From Cyanoderma ruficeps (Eukaryota > Chordata > Aves > Passeriformes > Timaliidae): a stretch of DNA of 64,000 nucleotides. Every line of letters starts with the position of its first letter. Positions within the stretch are counted from its first letter, which is position 1. The position numbers and the translations under genes were made by a program. The DNA is taken from NCBI GenBank assembly GCA_008694505.1, contig VZDJ01006585.1, positions 11,302,944-11,366,943 of the forward strand. Reading direction: 5' to 3'. This document shows positions 49,944-60,147 of this stretch, one piece after another. A model generated the notes under the pieces. The model saw nothing but the letters and a program-made list of their open reading frames with translations. It was not told where the DNA came from and did not search any database.

Positions 49944-51304
49944 TTCTTAAATGTTATCCCTTTGCAGAGAAAATGCACAATTTGGAATAAGATACAAACA
50001 CTAAGAAATTTGTCTGTTTTCAGCAAAGTGTAAGTGTTCTAAACTGTACCTAGTGTCATTTATTTTTTTTACATTACCTTTTTGTTAAATTTACAAATAT
50101 TTTCAGTCTTTTCTCTATAATAACCCCCAAAAAGAATATAGCATATTTTGTGTAGTAAAATGGTATCATGTCAATGCTGTTGTCTTGCAGTTGTAATCCA
50201 AAAGAATTTATGCTGGGTGAAAAATATCGAACATATTTTCTGAAATATTTTAATATAATCACTGTTTCTTTTGCACCGTTTGTATAATCATTGAGGAGAC
50301 TGATTTTCAGAAAAGGTTTTTGTTTTCTCCTCTCTCACCTTCAGTGTTTCAACACTGTGTTTCTAAAGGAAATACTGATTATCTTTTTTTAATGTCACGT
50401 TTGTTTCTTAAATACTTATTACTATGCCAATAGTCCTTTTTAAGCTGCATAAAGGGCAACCTTAAATCACTACAGGAAAAAACATACTGCTACATCCTGA
50501 ACCAAATATTAAACCTCTGAACCTCTTGCAACTCAGTTTTTGGGTTATCCCTGTTACAATGCTATGCAGTGATAAGACAGTGAGTTTGATGATAAAGTGC
50601 TGAATCTGACACACTAAAGATAAATGAGAATTACTGATAGAAAGCTGCTCTACTTTTGCTGCACTCTATGGGAAGGTGGGTTCATTTCCATCTCCCTGTC
50701 AGGCACCTGAAAACAACAGGCCTTATGCCTTCTTAATCTCAATGGGTTACCTTCATAAGCTCTTTAAAAGTTATATATGGAAGCTTGAGTAAGCCGATTA
50801 GCAATGGTTGTTTGCAATCGGACATCAGCAAAATACATAATAATTCTGCAACATAACTGAGAATAAAGAATGAGGATGGTGCCAGTTGGAAGATACAGCA
50901 ATGTTACTTAAGGCACAGAAGGGTCACATAAAACTCAGCAGCCATGTGCATTTTAAATGCCATCTCTTCCATTCTGAAACAGCCATTCACAATTTCCTGA
51001 CTTTGAAGAGGGCACTTTTGCTGGTACTACTCAACCTAAAAAAGCTTCACTGTATATCACTCTCTAGACAAGTATTTACTCTTTATCAAATTTTGACTTT
51101 CTGAAGCTCTACAGCAATGATTGATAGCACTTAGTTATGTCTATTAGATATATTGTATTGAAAGACTAGCTGAATGCCTAATACTAACCAAGGTACATTT
51201 TCTGGTTTTTTGCTGGATTAATGCAACATCTAAAAACTGGGAATTTGTACTGCAACATGTCCTCATTAATATTTCTACTATTACAATAGTTCAGTTGTTA
51301 CAGC
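49944..51304. other. AT-rich unique sequence, nothing recognised
   Basis: No repeat family or exon recognised. Confidence 0.55.
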
Positions 51305-52166
51305 ATAGAATCATCACAGAACCATGGAATAGTTTGGATTGGAGGGGACCTTAAAGGTTGTCTAGTTCCAGTCCCCCCTCACTTGGGTAGGGACACCCTC
51401 CACTGGACCAGGCTGCTCAATGCCCCATCCAGCCTTGTCTTGAACATTTCCAGGAATGCATCATCCACAGCTTTCTTGTGCAACGTGTTCCAGTGTCTCA
51501 CACCTTCACAGTAAAGAATTTCTTTCTTATAGTTGCATCATCCACAGCTTTCCTGTGCAACCTGTTCCAGTGTCTCACACCTTCACAGTAAAGAATTTCT
51601 TTCTTATAAGAAAGAAAGATCTAAGTCTAATCATTTTCAGTTAAAAGACATTGCCCCTTGTCCTATCACCATATGCCCTCCTCAAAAGTCCCACTCCAGC
51701 TTTCTTGTAGGCCCCTGTTATGTGCTAGAAGGCTGCAATAAGGTCTTCTTGGAGTGTTCTATTCTCCAGGCTGAGCTACACAAACTCTCCCAGCCTATCA
51801 TCACGGAGAAGGTGTTTTTGCCTTCTGATCATCTTTTTGGCCGTCCTCTGCACTCACTCCAAGTAATCAAGGTCTTTCTTATGCTGAGGACCCCAAAACT
51901 GGAATCAACACTCCACAAGTATGGATTAGAGGGGCAGAATTTTGATTTTTTGACAGGCTATCCACATTTCTTTTGATTTAATATGGCTGGCTTTCTGGAC
52001 TTCAAGCTCACACTGACAGGTGGTGTCAAGATTTTCATGCTCCATCATCTGCAAGTCTTCTCAGGACTGCTCAGTCTCTTCTCTGCCCAGCCTGCATATG
52101 TATTTGGGATTGCCCTGACTCACATGTGGTACCTTGTATTTGCCCTTGTTGAACTTCATGAAGCAG
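51305..52166 (-). mobile_element. CR1 LINE, 3' half, with a 77-bp internal duplication
   Basis: Antisense CR1. The 3' tail is at the low-coordinate end, where the reverse complement of ATAGAATCATCACAGAACCA gives a decayed octamer tail. Moving up, the plus strand shows the reverse complements of the GGTTGCACAGG/CACTGGAAC-type block, the CTTGTCCTATCACCATATGC block, the LEKVQR/FSLEK region and the HLEY region near 51890. It ends at the KFNKGK-like block TTGAACTTCATGAAG at 52149-52163. A segment of 77 bp is duplicated in tandem at 51457-51610. Multiple stops; inactive. Confidence 0.92.
51457..51610. repeat. 77-bp tandem duplication inside the CR1
   Basis: Copy 1 is 51457-51533 and copy 2 is 51534-51610. 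They differ at two internal positions and at the last bases. Both start TGCATCATCCACAGCTTTC and end near TTTCTTTCTTATA. Confidence 0.95.
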
Positions 52167-55100
52167 TTAAACCAATGTTGAACAAAATACAATGCCTAAT
52201 AACATACTGAAAATATTTTAGCCTGCCTTTCAACATTTGAAATTGTATCTGTCGTGTCTGCCCATTTGTCAGTCCTGAATAACAGTGAAAATTGAGAGCA
52301 CAGAAAAGGAGTTGATTAAAATAAAAAATAAGACAGAATAGCATACATGTTAGCTAAAGTTCTCTGTGATTCTCCTCTGAGATCAGACAACCTTTTGATT
52401 TAATTTTTCCTGACAGTTCAGTATAATATAATAATAGACAGAATGTCCTTGGTTATCACTTTTGCTTCCTCTCACTGTTTTGTCCTTGTCTACTGCAGAT
52501 GCTCAGCCTGAGCCAAACCACTTTTTAGACAAAGCAAATAAGCCAGAGAGTGTTTTACCCACAACTTTAGGTGAAAGTGGTATGAAGGGGCCATCTGTGA
52601 TTTTTGCTGCAATTCTAAGTATTGATTACCTTCCTTTTCTTCATTATACAGCATTGTGGAAGGCGAACTAAGACATATGGTGCCTGCCATTAGTTTGATA
52701 AGCACACATGCCAACTTCTAGAGCTAGATGTCCCCACTATGTACATCAGAAACGCTCAAGGGTGTGTTCAGAAATGCCCACAGCCCAAGTTCCTTAAAAT
52801 CCTGAGCCTGTTAGCACGTTTCTGTAGTTGTACTGACCAAGGACAACTACAGCCAAGCACAGAAGAGCTCAGGTTGTACAGTAACTCCTAAGTATTACAG
52901 AGGTGCTTTCAGACTTTGCCACAGCTCTGTTATAGGAAACAATGTGGTCAGAAATAGTGGATGCCCACTGAAGTAAAATTGCTGACATAAAGCCCTCCTT
53001 TCACCCTGTACCATACATGGCCAGAGACACTGGCATAGTCAGTCAGAGGTATAGAGGTATCTAACCTTAGCATGGGGTTGATGAGACAATCTTAGGAGAG
53101 CAGATGATGGGAGGTTTATGACAAATAAATGCTAATACTTTATAAAGTACTACTAATATAAAGATCCTAAAAGATGCTTTAATGACATACAGAGTAACAC
53201 ATATTTGGGGTGGTTTACATCAACACACAAAACATATTTGTATAATTGAAGCTATTTCCAGTGTTAGAACAGCAAACATTGGCCAATCTTCCTTAACATA
53301 TTCATATACACCTGAATATGGAAAAACAAATATTTGTTAAATGATTTCTCTCTTGAATCCTAGATTCAAAAGGAGAAACTGAGCTAGATTTTTGGATGCA
53401 GACTTGAACACTGTAATCATAATGTTAGAATTGGTTATGTTTAACTCACATAAGTTAGTTCATATACAACGCTAAATATTTTCCAGAAACATCATTAAAA
53501 GAATAAAAATTATAAGCATATTTTGAATGCCGTATGTATGAGGCTATCACCCTATCCTTAAAACAGTGATATCTTTATATTTCAACTTGCAACAAAGATA
53601 CTAGAAAAAATCACTTTATAAATAATAATGGTACTTATATTTTCATTAGTAAATCTCTATAGTTTTGTTCATACTGTCATTTTTACCCTGGAAAAACAAG
53701 ACAATGATGAGTGACATCTCTTTTCCCATAATAAGGATGGGAAAAATACCTCATTTGGCATGACCCAAAATCTAGTCATCCTGTTTCCTTTTCATTCTTT
53801 GAATGTTCATATTAGAGAGACAGATGGCAATGAAATACAGGTAAAAAGGTAGATGAACCATTCTGATTAAGTAGAAAGTGGCTGCAGTCTTTATAAGCAT
53901 ATTCAATTATTCTTTTGCAGTTCCTGTTCCACAACCTACTAAAAATATTTCCTCCAAGCATATTCTAATTTCTCAAACTGGGAATTGAACTTCTCCCTTG
54001 AAAGGCTGAGTATCCTACTCTTCATGGTTCACATGCCTCATTATTTGCCATTTCTTCATTGTAATGATTACAGAGCTTTTTAAGAGACAACAGAACTAAT
54101 CTAGCTTTGAAAAGAGATAGGGATGGATGGAAAATACTTTCTCTTCCCTTTTGTGCACTTAAGATGTATGAGAAATGTTTTGAGAATGAGAAATGGATTG
54201 GCTGCAGTTTTAGCCACCAATAGAAATCTCTCAAGAATATATACTGAAAATATTTTAAAGTAGGATGATATCCAAATCCCTGTGAGACTGCTGATTTTGA
54301 AACTGATTCCTTCACTGTTTTTATCCCATTAACTAATGCTTCTATCAGTCAGCCATACTGGAAAGTTCACCATAAATGTAGTGGTTATCCAAAGAACACA
54401 TAAAACTAGCTCTGTACATTGTACTGAAAATAATTTTTAAACCAATGATAACTATTACAGAAGGTCATGCAGCTAAGACCTGCCTAAGCCCTGATTACAA
54501 ATGTGTTTCTGTAGCACTGAAAGGTAAGTGCAAGTTGGAAATGATTCAGAGTCTTTTTAAATCTATGACTACAATTTGCATATCCAAAGAGCAGTCTAAT
54601 TATATTCTGTTTCCTACCCAATGCTGTACACTCACATTAAATCTTGAAAATGTGGATACATACAAAAGAATCTCTATAAAAGGTAATGGATGACCGCCTA
54701 CTAGAGAAGCAAATCCCTGCTTTAGCTCTTAGTGCAAAAGGATAGCTTTGCGTTGCTTACAAATATTGTCCTGTGCCTTTCTGGTCCCATCTGGCTTTCA
54801 GCACTGTGAGATAATCACCCATCCATATATTCAACACGGCCAGTTTTCTTTCACTTCAACAGCAGTAACTGAATTAGTCTTGTGTCTTTTAAATTATGAT
54901 AAAAACAGTTAATTAACTACATAGACACTAAACCGACCAATCCAGCCAAAGCCTGACCTGTTATCACTGCCAGTAAAGTATTTCAGTTCAAGTATCCAAC
55001 TGCTACCCTTTGGATGGAGAATCACTGTGATGTTATCTTTAATTTATCTCACTCTTTGCATTTATCTAAAATGTGATAAATAATGAAAACAAAAGGGATT

Positions 55101-55713
55101 GAAGTTGCTAAAATGATGTTCTTGAAAAGTGCTCAGACTGAACCTTATTAGGATCTTGTTCCCAGACATTCTGAAAGCTTTTCTTCTAATTTTGGTTTCT
55201 AGAGGAAAAACATAAACATGGTTGATTTGTATTGTAAAATTAGGTGTAACAGCAAGTCTACTAGATAGGAGTCTAGAAATAAAATAACTTTTAAAAATCA
55301 CAAACACACCCAATCACACACTCAGTTCAGTAGCCCACTTTTCTGGTAACTCTTTTTTGGAACAAGAATAAGATAACACATTTTCATCATGACATTTCAT
55401 TGAGTGCACCAGTCTTTCAACCTGGATGTAAAAGAGGCACATAAAAATTTTTCTTCTACAATCTTTTTTTTTTTTCCCTGTGGTCAAGTGTTTAAAAAGA
55501 AATGTTTACTATATATGATTATATAGGCACACAGTGAACTGGAAATAGCACTTGAGGTTTCTGCAGTTTCTTGAATACAAATGAAGGAAAGCAAAGGTTT
55601 TTATTTTCTTCATGAATACTGTATATTTACATTAAAAAGCTTTCAATGAGTGAATTAGAGCATCCCAAAAGATAAACTGTATGAAATCCTATGTTGTAAG
55701 GATATAGTGGTCT
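52167..55713. other. AT-rich unique sequence, one candidate exon inside
   Basis: No repeat family recognised apart from the candidate exon at 52499-52570 listed separately. Confidence 0.5.
52499..52570 (+). other. Candidate 72-nt exon (hypothetical)
   Basis: A pyrimidine-rich acceptor (GTTTTGTCCTTGTCTACTGCAG) ends at 52498 in shortened form TTGTCCTTGTCTACTGCAG, and the donor TTTAG|GTGAAAGT lies at 52571. The enclosed 72 nt is open only with phase-1 boundaries on both sides, which is symmetric and skippable. That reading gives AQPEPNHFLDKANKPESVLP as its core. The residue mix is polar and plausible for an extracellular linker, but I do not recognise the protein. It could equally be chance or a noncoding exon. 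Confidence 0.2.
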
Positions 55714-55820
55714 TTATATATATATATACACACACATGTGTTTGTGTGTGTATATACACATATGTATACATATATATACATATTATACATATATACACAT
55801 ATATATACATATATATATAG
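55714..55820. repeat. compound TA/CA/TG microsatellite with self-complementary halves
   Basis: A TA run and an ACACAC run are followed by a GTGTGT run and more TA/CA blocks over about 107 bp. The CA and TG halves are mutually complementary. Confidence 0.9.
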
Positions 55821-56827
55821 GCCATGTGTGAGACTGTGTAATATAGAGTAAATATAGAGTAACCATAGCAACAATTATGTTGAGTAAGTCAGCTTAAAAA
55901 CAGTCGAGGGAATTAGATATGCAGGGCATAGAGGGGTTGTTTTATCCTCTTGTTGGATCAGGCCCATAGTAGTGCTCTGTATTAGCCATGTCTATTATAC
56001 ATAGAAAGTCCCTTAACCTTCCTAAATTAAGCAAGAATCACTTCAGGCTCAAAAAATGATTGCATACTTGAATACAGTTAGGAGTATACTTTGTTTGTAA
56101 AATGCTTTGAAGATAAGCACTAAGCAGAACTTTTTATCTACACAAGCCATAAAATAGAGTGCAGGCCTGCACATAGTTGTATCAGAGAAAATTGTGAGTG
56201 ATTTTGAGGAAAAGTGTATGTTTAATGTAACCTATAGAACTTAATCTAATTCCTGGTCACATGGGATAATTTGATCACATGGGATTCTACATCTGAATGT
56301 CCCCATGAAAATCAAGCAAATAATTTTGTCTTCACGAGGCTGCATCTCTTAGGCTGTTTCAGGTTTGGTTTTTATTTTTTTTAGATACAGTTCTTCATGT
56401 ATTTTTTATGATCAGAATGTTACATGAACAGAGGATCATATATTTTCTTGGTTACAATTTAGCAGATGGTTAATTCAGATTTTGGGCACCCCTGAATTTA
56501 TCATTAATATTTTGATTTTAATTTGATTTACACAATAAAATGAAAGCATTTCTTTAATATAAATATCTAGGTTAAAGATAAATGTTTTCTAAACTAACTA
56601 CATCAGAGGAGACTCCTAAGTTTTCCCATTAAACCCAAAGAAAATCTCTTTGAGCTCTTGGCAGATTAGATCCTTGAAACAAAAAACTTGCAGTCAGTTT
56701 CTGTGTTTTTTCAGTTGTCATATTTTATCCGCTCAAATTTAATTGTGATGAAGTCCTCCAGCCCTCCTGTATCCCTTAGTAAACACTGTTGGATGAAAAT
56801 AACCAGTTTTATGTGTTTTTCTTTCAG

Positions 56828-56938
56828 TTCTGTCTTCCAGTTAGCCGTAGGCAGTGTTGTGGAACAGCAGCAGCCAGAGCACTGTTGCAGAGATGGGAGC
56901 ACACACAGACTCTGGGGCGCTTCTATGCATGTACCAAG
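56828..56938 (+). other. Candidate 111-nt exon (hypothetical)
   Basis: A strong acceptor (TTTATGTGTTTTTCTTTCAG, ending 56827) precedes a GC-richer, CpG-containing segment that ends at the donor ACCAAG|GTAATC. The 111 nt is open in two frames (phase 0-0 and phase 2-2), including a run read as SRRQCCGTAAARALLQRW in phase 0. No known domain is recognised. An alternative acceptor lies at 56840. It may be a coding exon, a lncRNA exon, or chance. Confidence 0.25.
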
Positions 56939-57100
56939 GTAATCTGTTTTCAGGGTTATTGAAATGCACTACAAATTTAAAGCAGCTTTTTTTGTAAAGA
57001 GTGACAAAAGATATAGTAATTAAAGCACAGGCTAATTTTTCTTTCTGCTGTGGTTGCATAAGTGATGCTCAGAACCCTTTCTTCCTGTCTTTTCCCACAG

Positions 57101-57205
57101 TGCCTTCTCTCCCTATGACTTCCATAGGCCAGCTGTTTCAAATCATGGGGTTTTTTTTACTAAACCATGCCTATAATAAAAATCTTCAAATAAAAGATGG
57201 ACCAG
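57101..57205 (+). other. Candidate 105-nt exon (hypothetical)
   Basis: The best acceptor in the window (CTTTCTTCCTGTCTTTTCCCACAG in full, ending 57100; here its core is CCTGTCTTTTCCCACAG) precedes 105 nt ending in the consensus-like donor ACCAG|GTATGT. The interval is open only with phase-1 boundaries (SLPMTSIGQLFQIMGFF at its start). That phase is incompatible with direct coding splicing from the 111-nt candidate 162 bp upstream, which favours a noncoding transcript or an independent exon. It has no recognised homology. Confidence 0.25.
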
Positions 57206-58431
57206 GTATGTCAAAAGCCTGTAACTAAATTCAGGTTGCCCGTTAGGAAGCCTTCATGCTCCGTTAGCTGCTAGAAGGTATACGTGATGACTGAGAAAGC
57301 AACCTCTGACCCACTGGCTTTTTCATGCTCTAACTAGTAAGTAGGAAACAACAGGGGTTGAGAGGAGCTCTATGAAACAGTGCTCGTCAGAGCGAGACAA
57401 ATTGGAAAATGGGCTCCTCTGTATTCTGTAATGACAAGAATATTTAATAGGCTGTGTAGGGGGTACATTAAAAAAAGATGTTAGCTAGCCTGAAAGTACA
57501 CTCCTGGGGTGAAGTCCTAGTCCCTCTTGAAGTCAATTGCAAAAAGTTCCATCAGATTGAATGGGGCCATAATTTCACTCCTGGAGTATACCCAAGTGAA
57601 AATGTCTGTTTAATTCTACAATAGATAGGAACTCTAATGCATACTTTTTGATTCCATATGAAACACTAAAAATACCTGTTTAGGTGAAATGGCATATGCC
57701 ATTAGAGCTCCTGAGGCTTGAAATAAACCAAACCAATTTAATTTTGACTTTCTACTTCACCTCTCTCCAAATGAGAGTCTGCCTTTAGATGCAATGTAGA
57801 ATTATGTCAGTTGCACTTTTTTATCCCACAATTCAACAGGGTATAGAGGGCCATAAAGTGGATTATTGAAAATTGGCTTGCAAGAGTGCAAAATAAAATT
57901 TATCTAAGTCAGCTTTTCCTCACTCTTGGCTCGTAACTCCAACACTAGTAATTTTGCTCCCACTGACATTTATAAGAATTGTGACCACAGAAAGACTGAA
58001 AGGGTAAAGAAATCATCTAAAGGGTGGGGCATAAAGCTAGGATCTGTGTTCAAGTCCTTTCTTTTCCAGTAATGGCTTGGCAAAGTCACTCTGGACTCAA
58101 TTTTTAAAGGTGTTAGGTTTCAAAAAATATAGATGGGCACAGGAATAGATTTACAAAAAGCATTTTGGGTGTCTAATTTTTTTTAAACTTCTATGCTGAC
58201 TTTATAGAATGGGGGAAAAGGTAGAGATTCCTAACAGAAATAGCCATAACACAACTTTAATATCTTACACATGCCACACACAGAGAGTGAAATATTTCTG
58301 TACAAAAAATTCATGAACATCTTAAAAGTCAGAAGAAGAGAAAGACAATACCAAACAGGTCCATAATGGTGATATTTTTCCTTAGAGTGAGCAGTACCTT
58401 ATTAATCAATACTAATTAATTTGTTTTACAC

Positions 58432-58482
58432 AACATACATATATGTTGCTAATGTATATATACACATATATATATAATACAC
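58432..58482. repeat. TA-rich microsatellite
   Basis: ACATACATATAT and TATATATACACATATATAT blocks, imperfect. Confidence 0.8.
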
Positions 58483-59640
58483 AGATATGTTTGGTGGTGA
58501 AGTAACAAAATATGAATAAAGGTAGTAAACTTAGCCTGAACATTACTTTGTTTTCTCGTCCAAAAACTATTGCTATTTGATTAGACTGATGTACCACTTA
58601 TCACTTAGAAGGAGTGTACAGGAAAAGGAGGAATGGAAGAAACCTTACTGTAATTATTATTTTTTCTAAGTGACCCATTATGCTTTACCTATAGGTTTTC
58701 TTTAATCGGCTAGTGTAAAATTCCTTTTTCACAAACTGCTGAAGAGTTCATTTCATTAATCCTTTAGGAAGAGTTTCTGTCAGATGCTTATCTAATGGCT
58801 CTTAGCCCCCAGATGAGTTTGAAAGGAAAATATTCCTTGGATCAATAATTAAACACTTGCATTTTGGGGTTACTTTTTAAAAAGGAATTACATATTATTA
58901 TTCTTGTGAACCTTGCTTGGTACTGACTAGTGACTTAAAAATACTGTTATAAGACAAATCTTTTATTTGCCACTGGCCATTTCCTTTAAGCTTAAATGTC
59001 CTAAACATTCAGCTTAGGAGAACACACCTTCAAAGTGCTCTTTAATCACCACTATATTAACGGCTGTCAGTAACCAGCCGTTTCCATTAATGTTTAATGT
59101 TGGGATGCCTGTTTTTTTCTAAAGTTTGCATTAACTGTAGGTAAGTAAACAATTGCAGTCCAGACAACCAGTATGAATCTATGAATAAAACCCATAAAGA
59201 ACACATTGGAATAGCTTAATTTTTTCTTTTCTTAGTATGACAAAAGTTCATATATTAATTCTGGTCTGCAAATGAGTCCATCCATTATGAATCCTGAACA
59301 CTGTTTAAAATTTACTACTTTAAGTTATATTTTAATGTTCTTACTCATACTGTGTAGACCCTCACTGTGAAGCAGTCTCATTACTGGTTTTAATAGGTCT
59401 ATTTATTAAGTAGTTTTTCAATATTAGTCAAGATTTAACTATTAAGTATGTATTCATGTAGTCTTAATTAGGTATTTTAAGTAAGGAACATCTACACTAG
59501 CTTTTTACTTTTGATATGAAGTGCGTTCTGGAAGGGAATCTCTTGAATTTCCCGTTTACTGTTCTTTGGCTCACAGCACAGAGAATTACTAGAGCACACA
59601 AACAGAGTTTTTTGGATTAAATTAAGATACCTGTAATGGG
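58483..59640. other. AT-rich unique sequence with a small perfect hairpin
   Basis: Nothing recognised apart from an 8-bp inverted repeat at 59059-59082 and, at 59635-59640, the left target-site copy of the LTR that follows. Confidence 0.5.
59635..59640. repeat. Left target-site duplication of the LTR (AATGGG)
   Basis: AATGGG immediately precedes the element and recurs exactly after it at 60142-60147. Confidence 0.85.
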
Positions 59641-59673
59641 TGTAGGAGATTTTCTGAGAGAAAGACTCTCATT
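59641..59673 (+). repeat. Left 33-bp terminal inverted repeat of the LTR
   Basis: It pairs with 60109-60141 at 29 of 33 positions. The uninterrupted core is TTTCTGAGAGAAAGA. Confidence 0.9.
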
Positions 59674-59982
59674 CTGTACTTAGAATAAGACATTCAATAA
59701 AACTGTGAACTACCCAGACTGAGTCCTGCCTGGTTGAGTCTTGGCCTTGAAGGCTCTGAGGCCTTGAAGCCTGTTGCACAGGTAAAATTAATTGTGGCAC
59801 AGAAGAAATTAGATGTTAAGGTAGTAATGTTAGATAGTGGGTTTGCTGAAGGTTACTGAGAGCAATTATTAGTAGGCACGTTTAGCCACCTTAAAAGCAA
59901 AATTAGACAATGTGTGTTTACATTCTTTTGCATGCTGTGTGCCAAGGGAAAAACTACTGAATTTGTAAACTATTTAGAAATG

Positions 59983-59989
59983 TATATAA
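59983..59989 (+). promoter_or_regulatory. Putative TATA box of the LTR
   Basis: TATATAA lies about 24 bp upstream of the AATAAA inside the LTR. It is consistent with the core promoter at the end of U3. Activity is not shown. Confidence 0.5.
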
Positions 59990-60006
59990 GCAGCCATTTT
60001 AGATGA

Positions 60007-60012
60007 AATAAA
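60007..60012 (+). terminator. Putative polyadenylation signal of the LTR
   Basis: AATAAA sits within the presumed R region, just downstream of the TATA box. A second AATAAA at 59696-59701 is in U3 and less likely to be used. Confidence 0.5.
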
Positions 60013-60108
60013 GGAGAACGTAGTGGTAACCATACTGGTCGGACCTGCGTTGCTAGGCACGAACCCTTCTTTATTTATGGGGCTTCCCAGCAACTCCCCC
60101 TCTCTGAC

Positions 60109-60141
60109 AGTGAGACTCTTTCTCTCAGAAAGTCTGCTACA
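60109..60141 (-). repeat. Right 33-bp terminal inverted repeat of the LTR
   Basis: Reverse complement of the left end with four mismatches. It ends in CTACA. Confidence 0.9.
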
Positions 60142-60147
60142 AATGGG
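60142..60147. repeat. Right target-site duplication of the LTR (AATGGG)
   Basis: Exact copy of the six bases at 59635-59640. Confidence 0.85.

Larger units (their letters stand above)
55821..58431. other. unique sequence, two candidate exons inside
   Basis: No repeat family recognised. Candidate exons at 56828-56938 and 57101-57205 are listed separately. A CpG-retaining patch spans about 57240-57420. Confidence 0.5.
59641..60141 (+). mobile_element. Solo LTR of an avian endogenous retrovirus (class II / ERVK-like)
   Basis: A 501-bp element runs from TGTAG to CTACA, the TG...CA ends of a retroviral LTR, and is flanked by a perfect 6-bp target duplication (AATGGG). A 6-bp duplication is the usual size for alpha/beta-like ERVs. 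Read on plus, a TATATAA box at 59983-59989 is followed by an AATAAA at 60007-60012, leaving about 370 bp as U3 and about 130 bp as R plus U5. No internal retroviral genes are present, so it is a solo LTR left by recombination between two LTRs. Its ends form a 33-bp inverted repeat with 29 matches, which is unusually long for an LTR. A non-autonomous DNA transposon is the alternative, but the TATA and polyadenylation signals favour an LTR. Confidence 0.82.

Noticed and set aside
54462..54525. Possible exon before GTAAGT
   Set aside because: The donor is good but the acceptor (CTATTACAG in A-rich sequence) lacks a pyrimidine tract.
59125..59140. Possible 16-nt microexon before GTAAGT
   Set aside because: The acceptor ends AAAG rather than CAG, and the length breaks frame.
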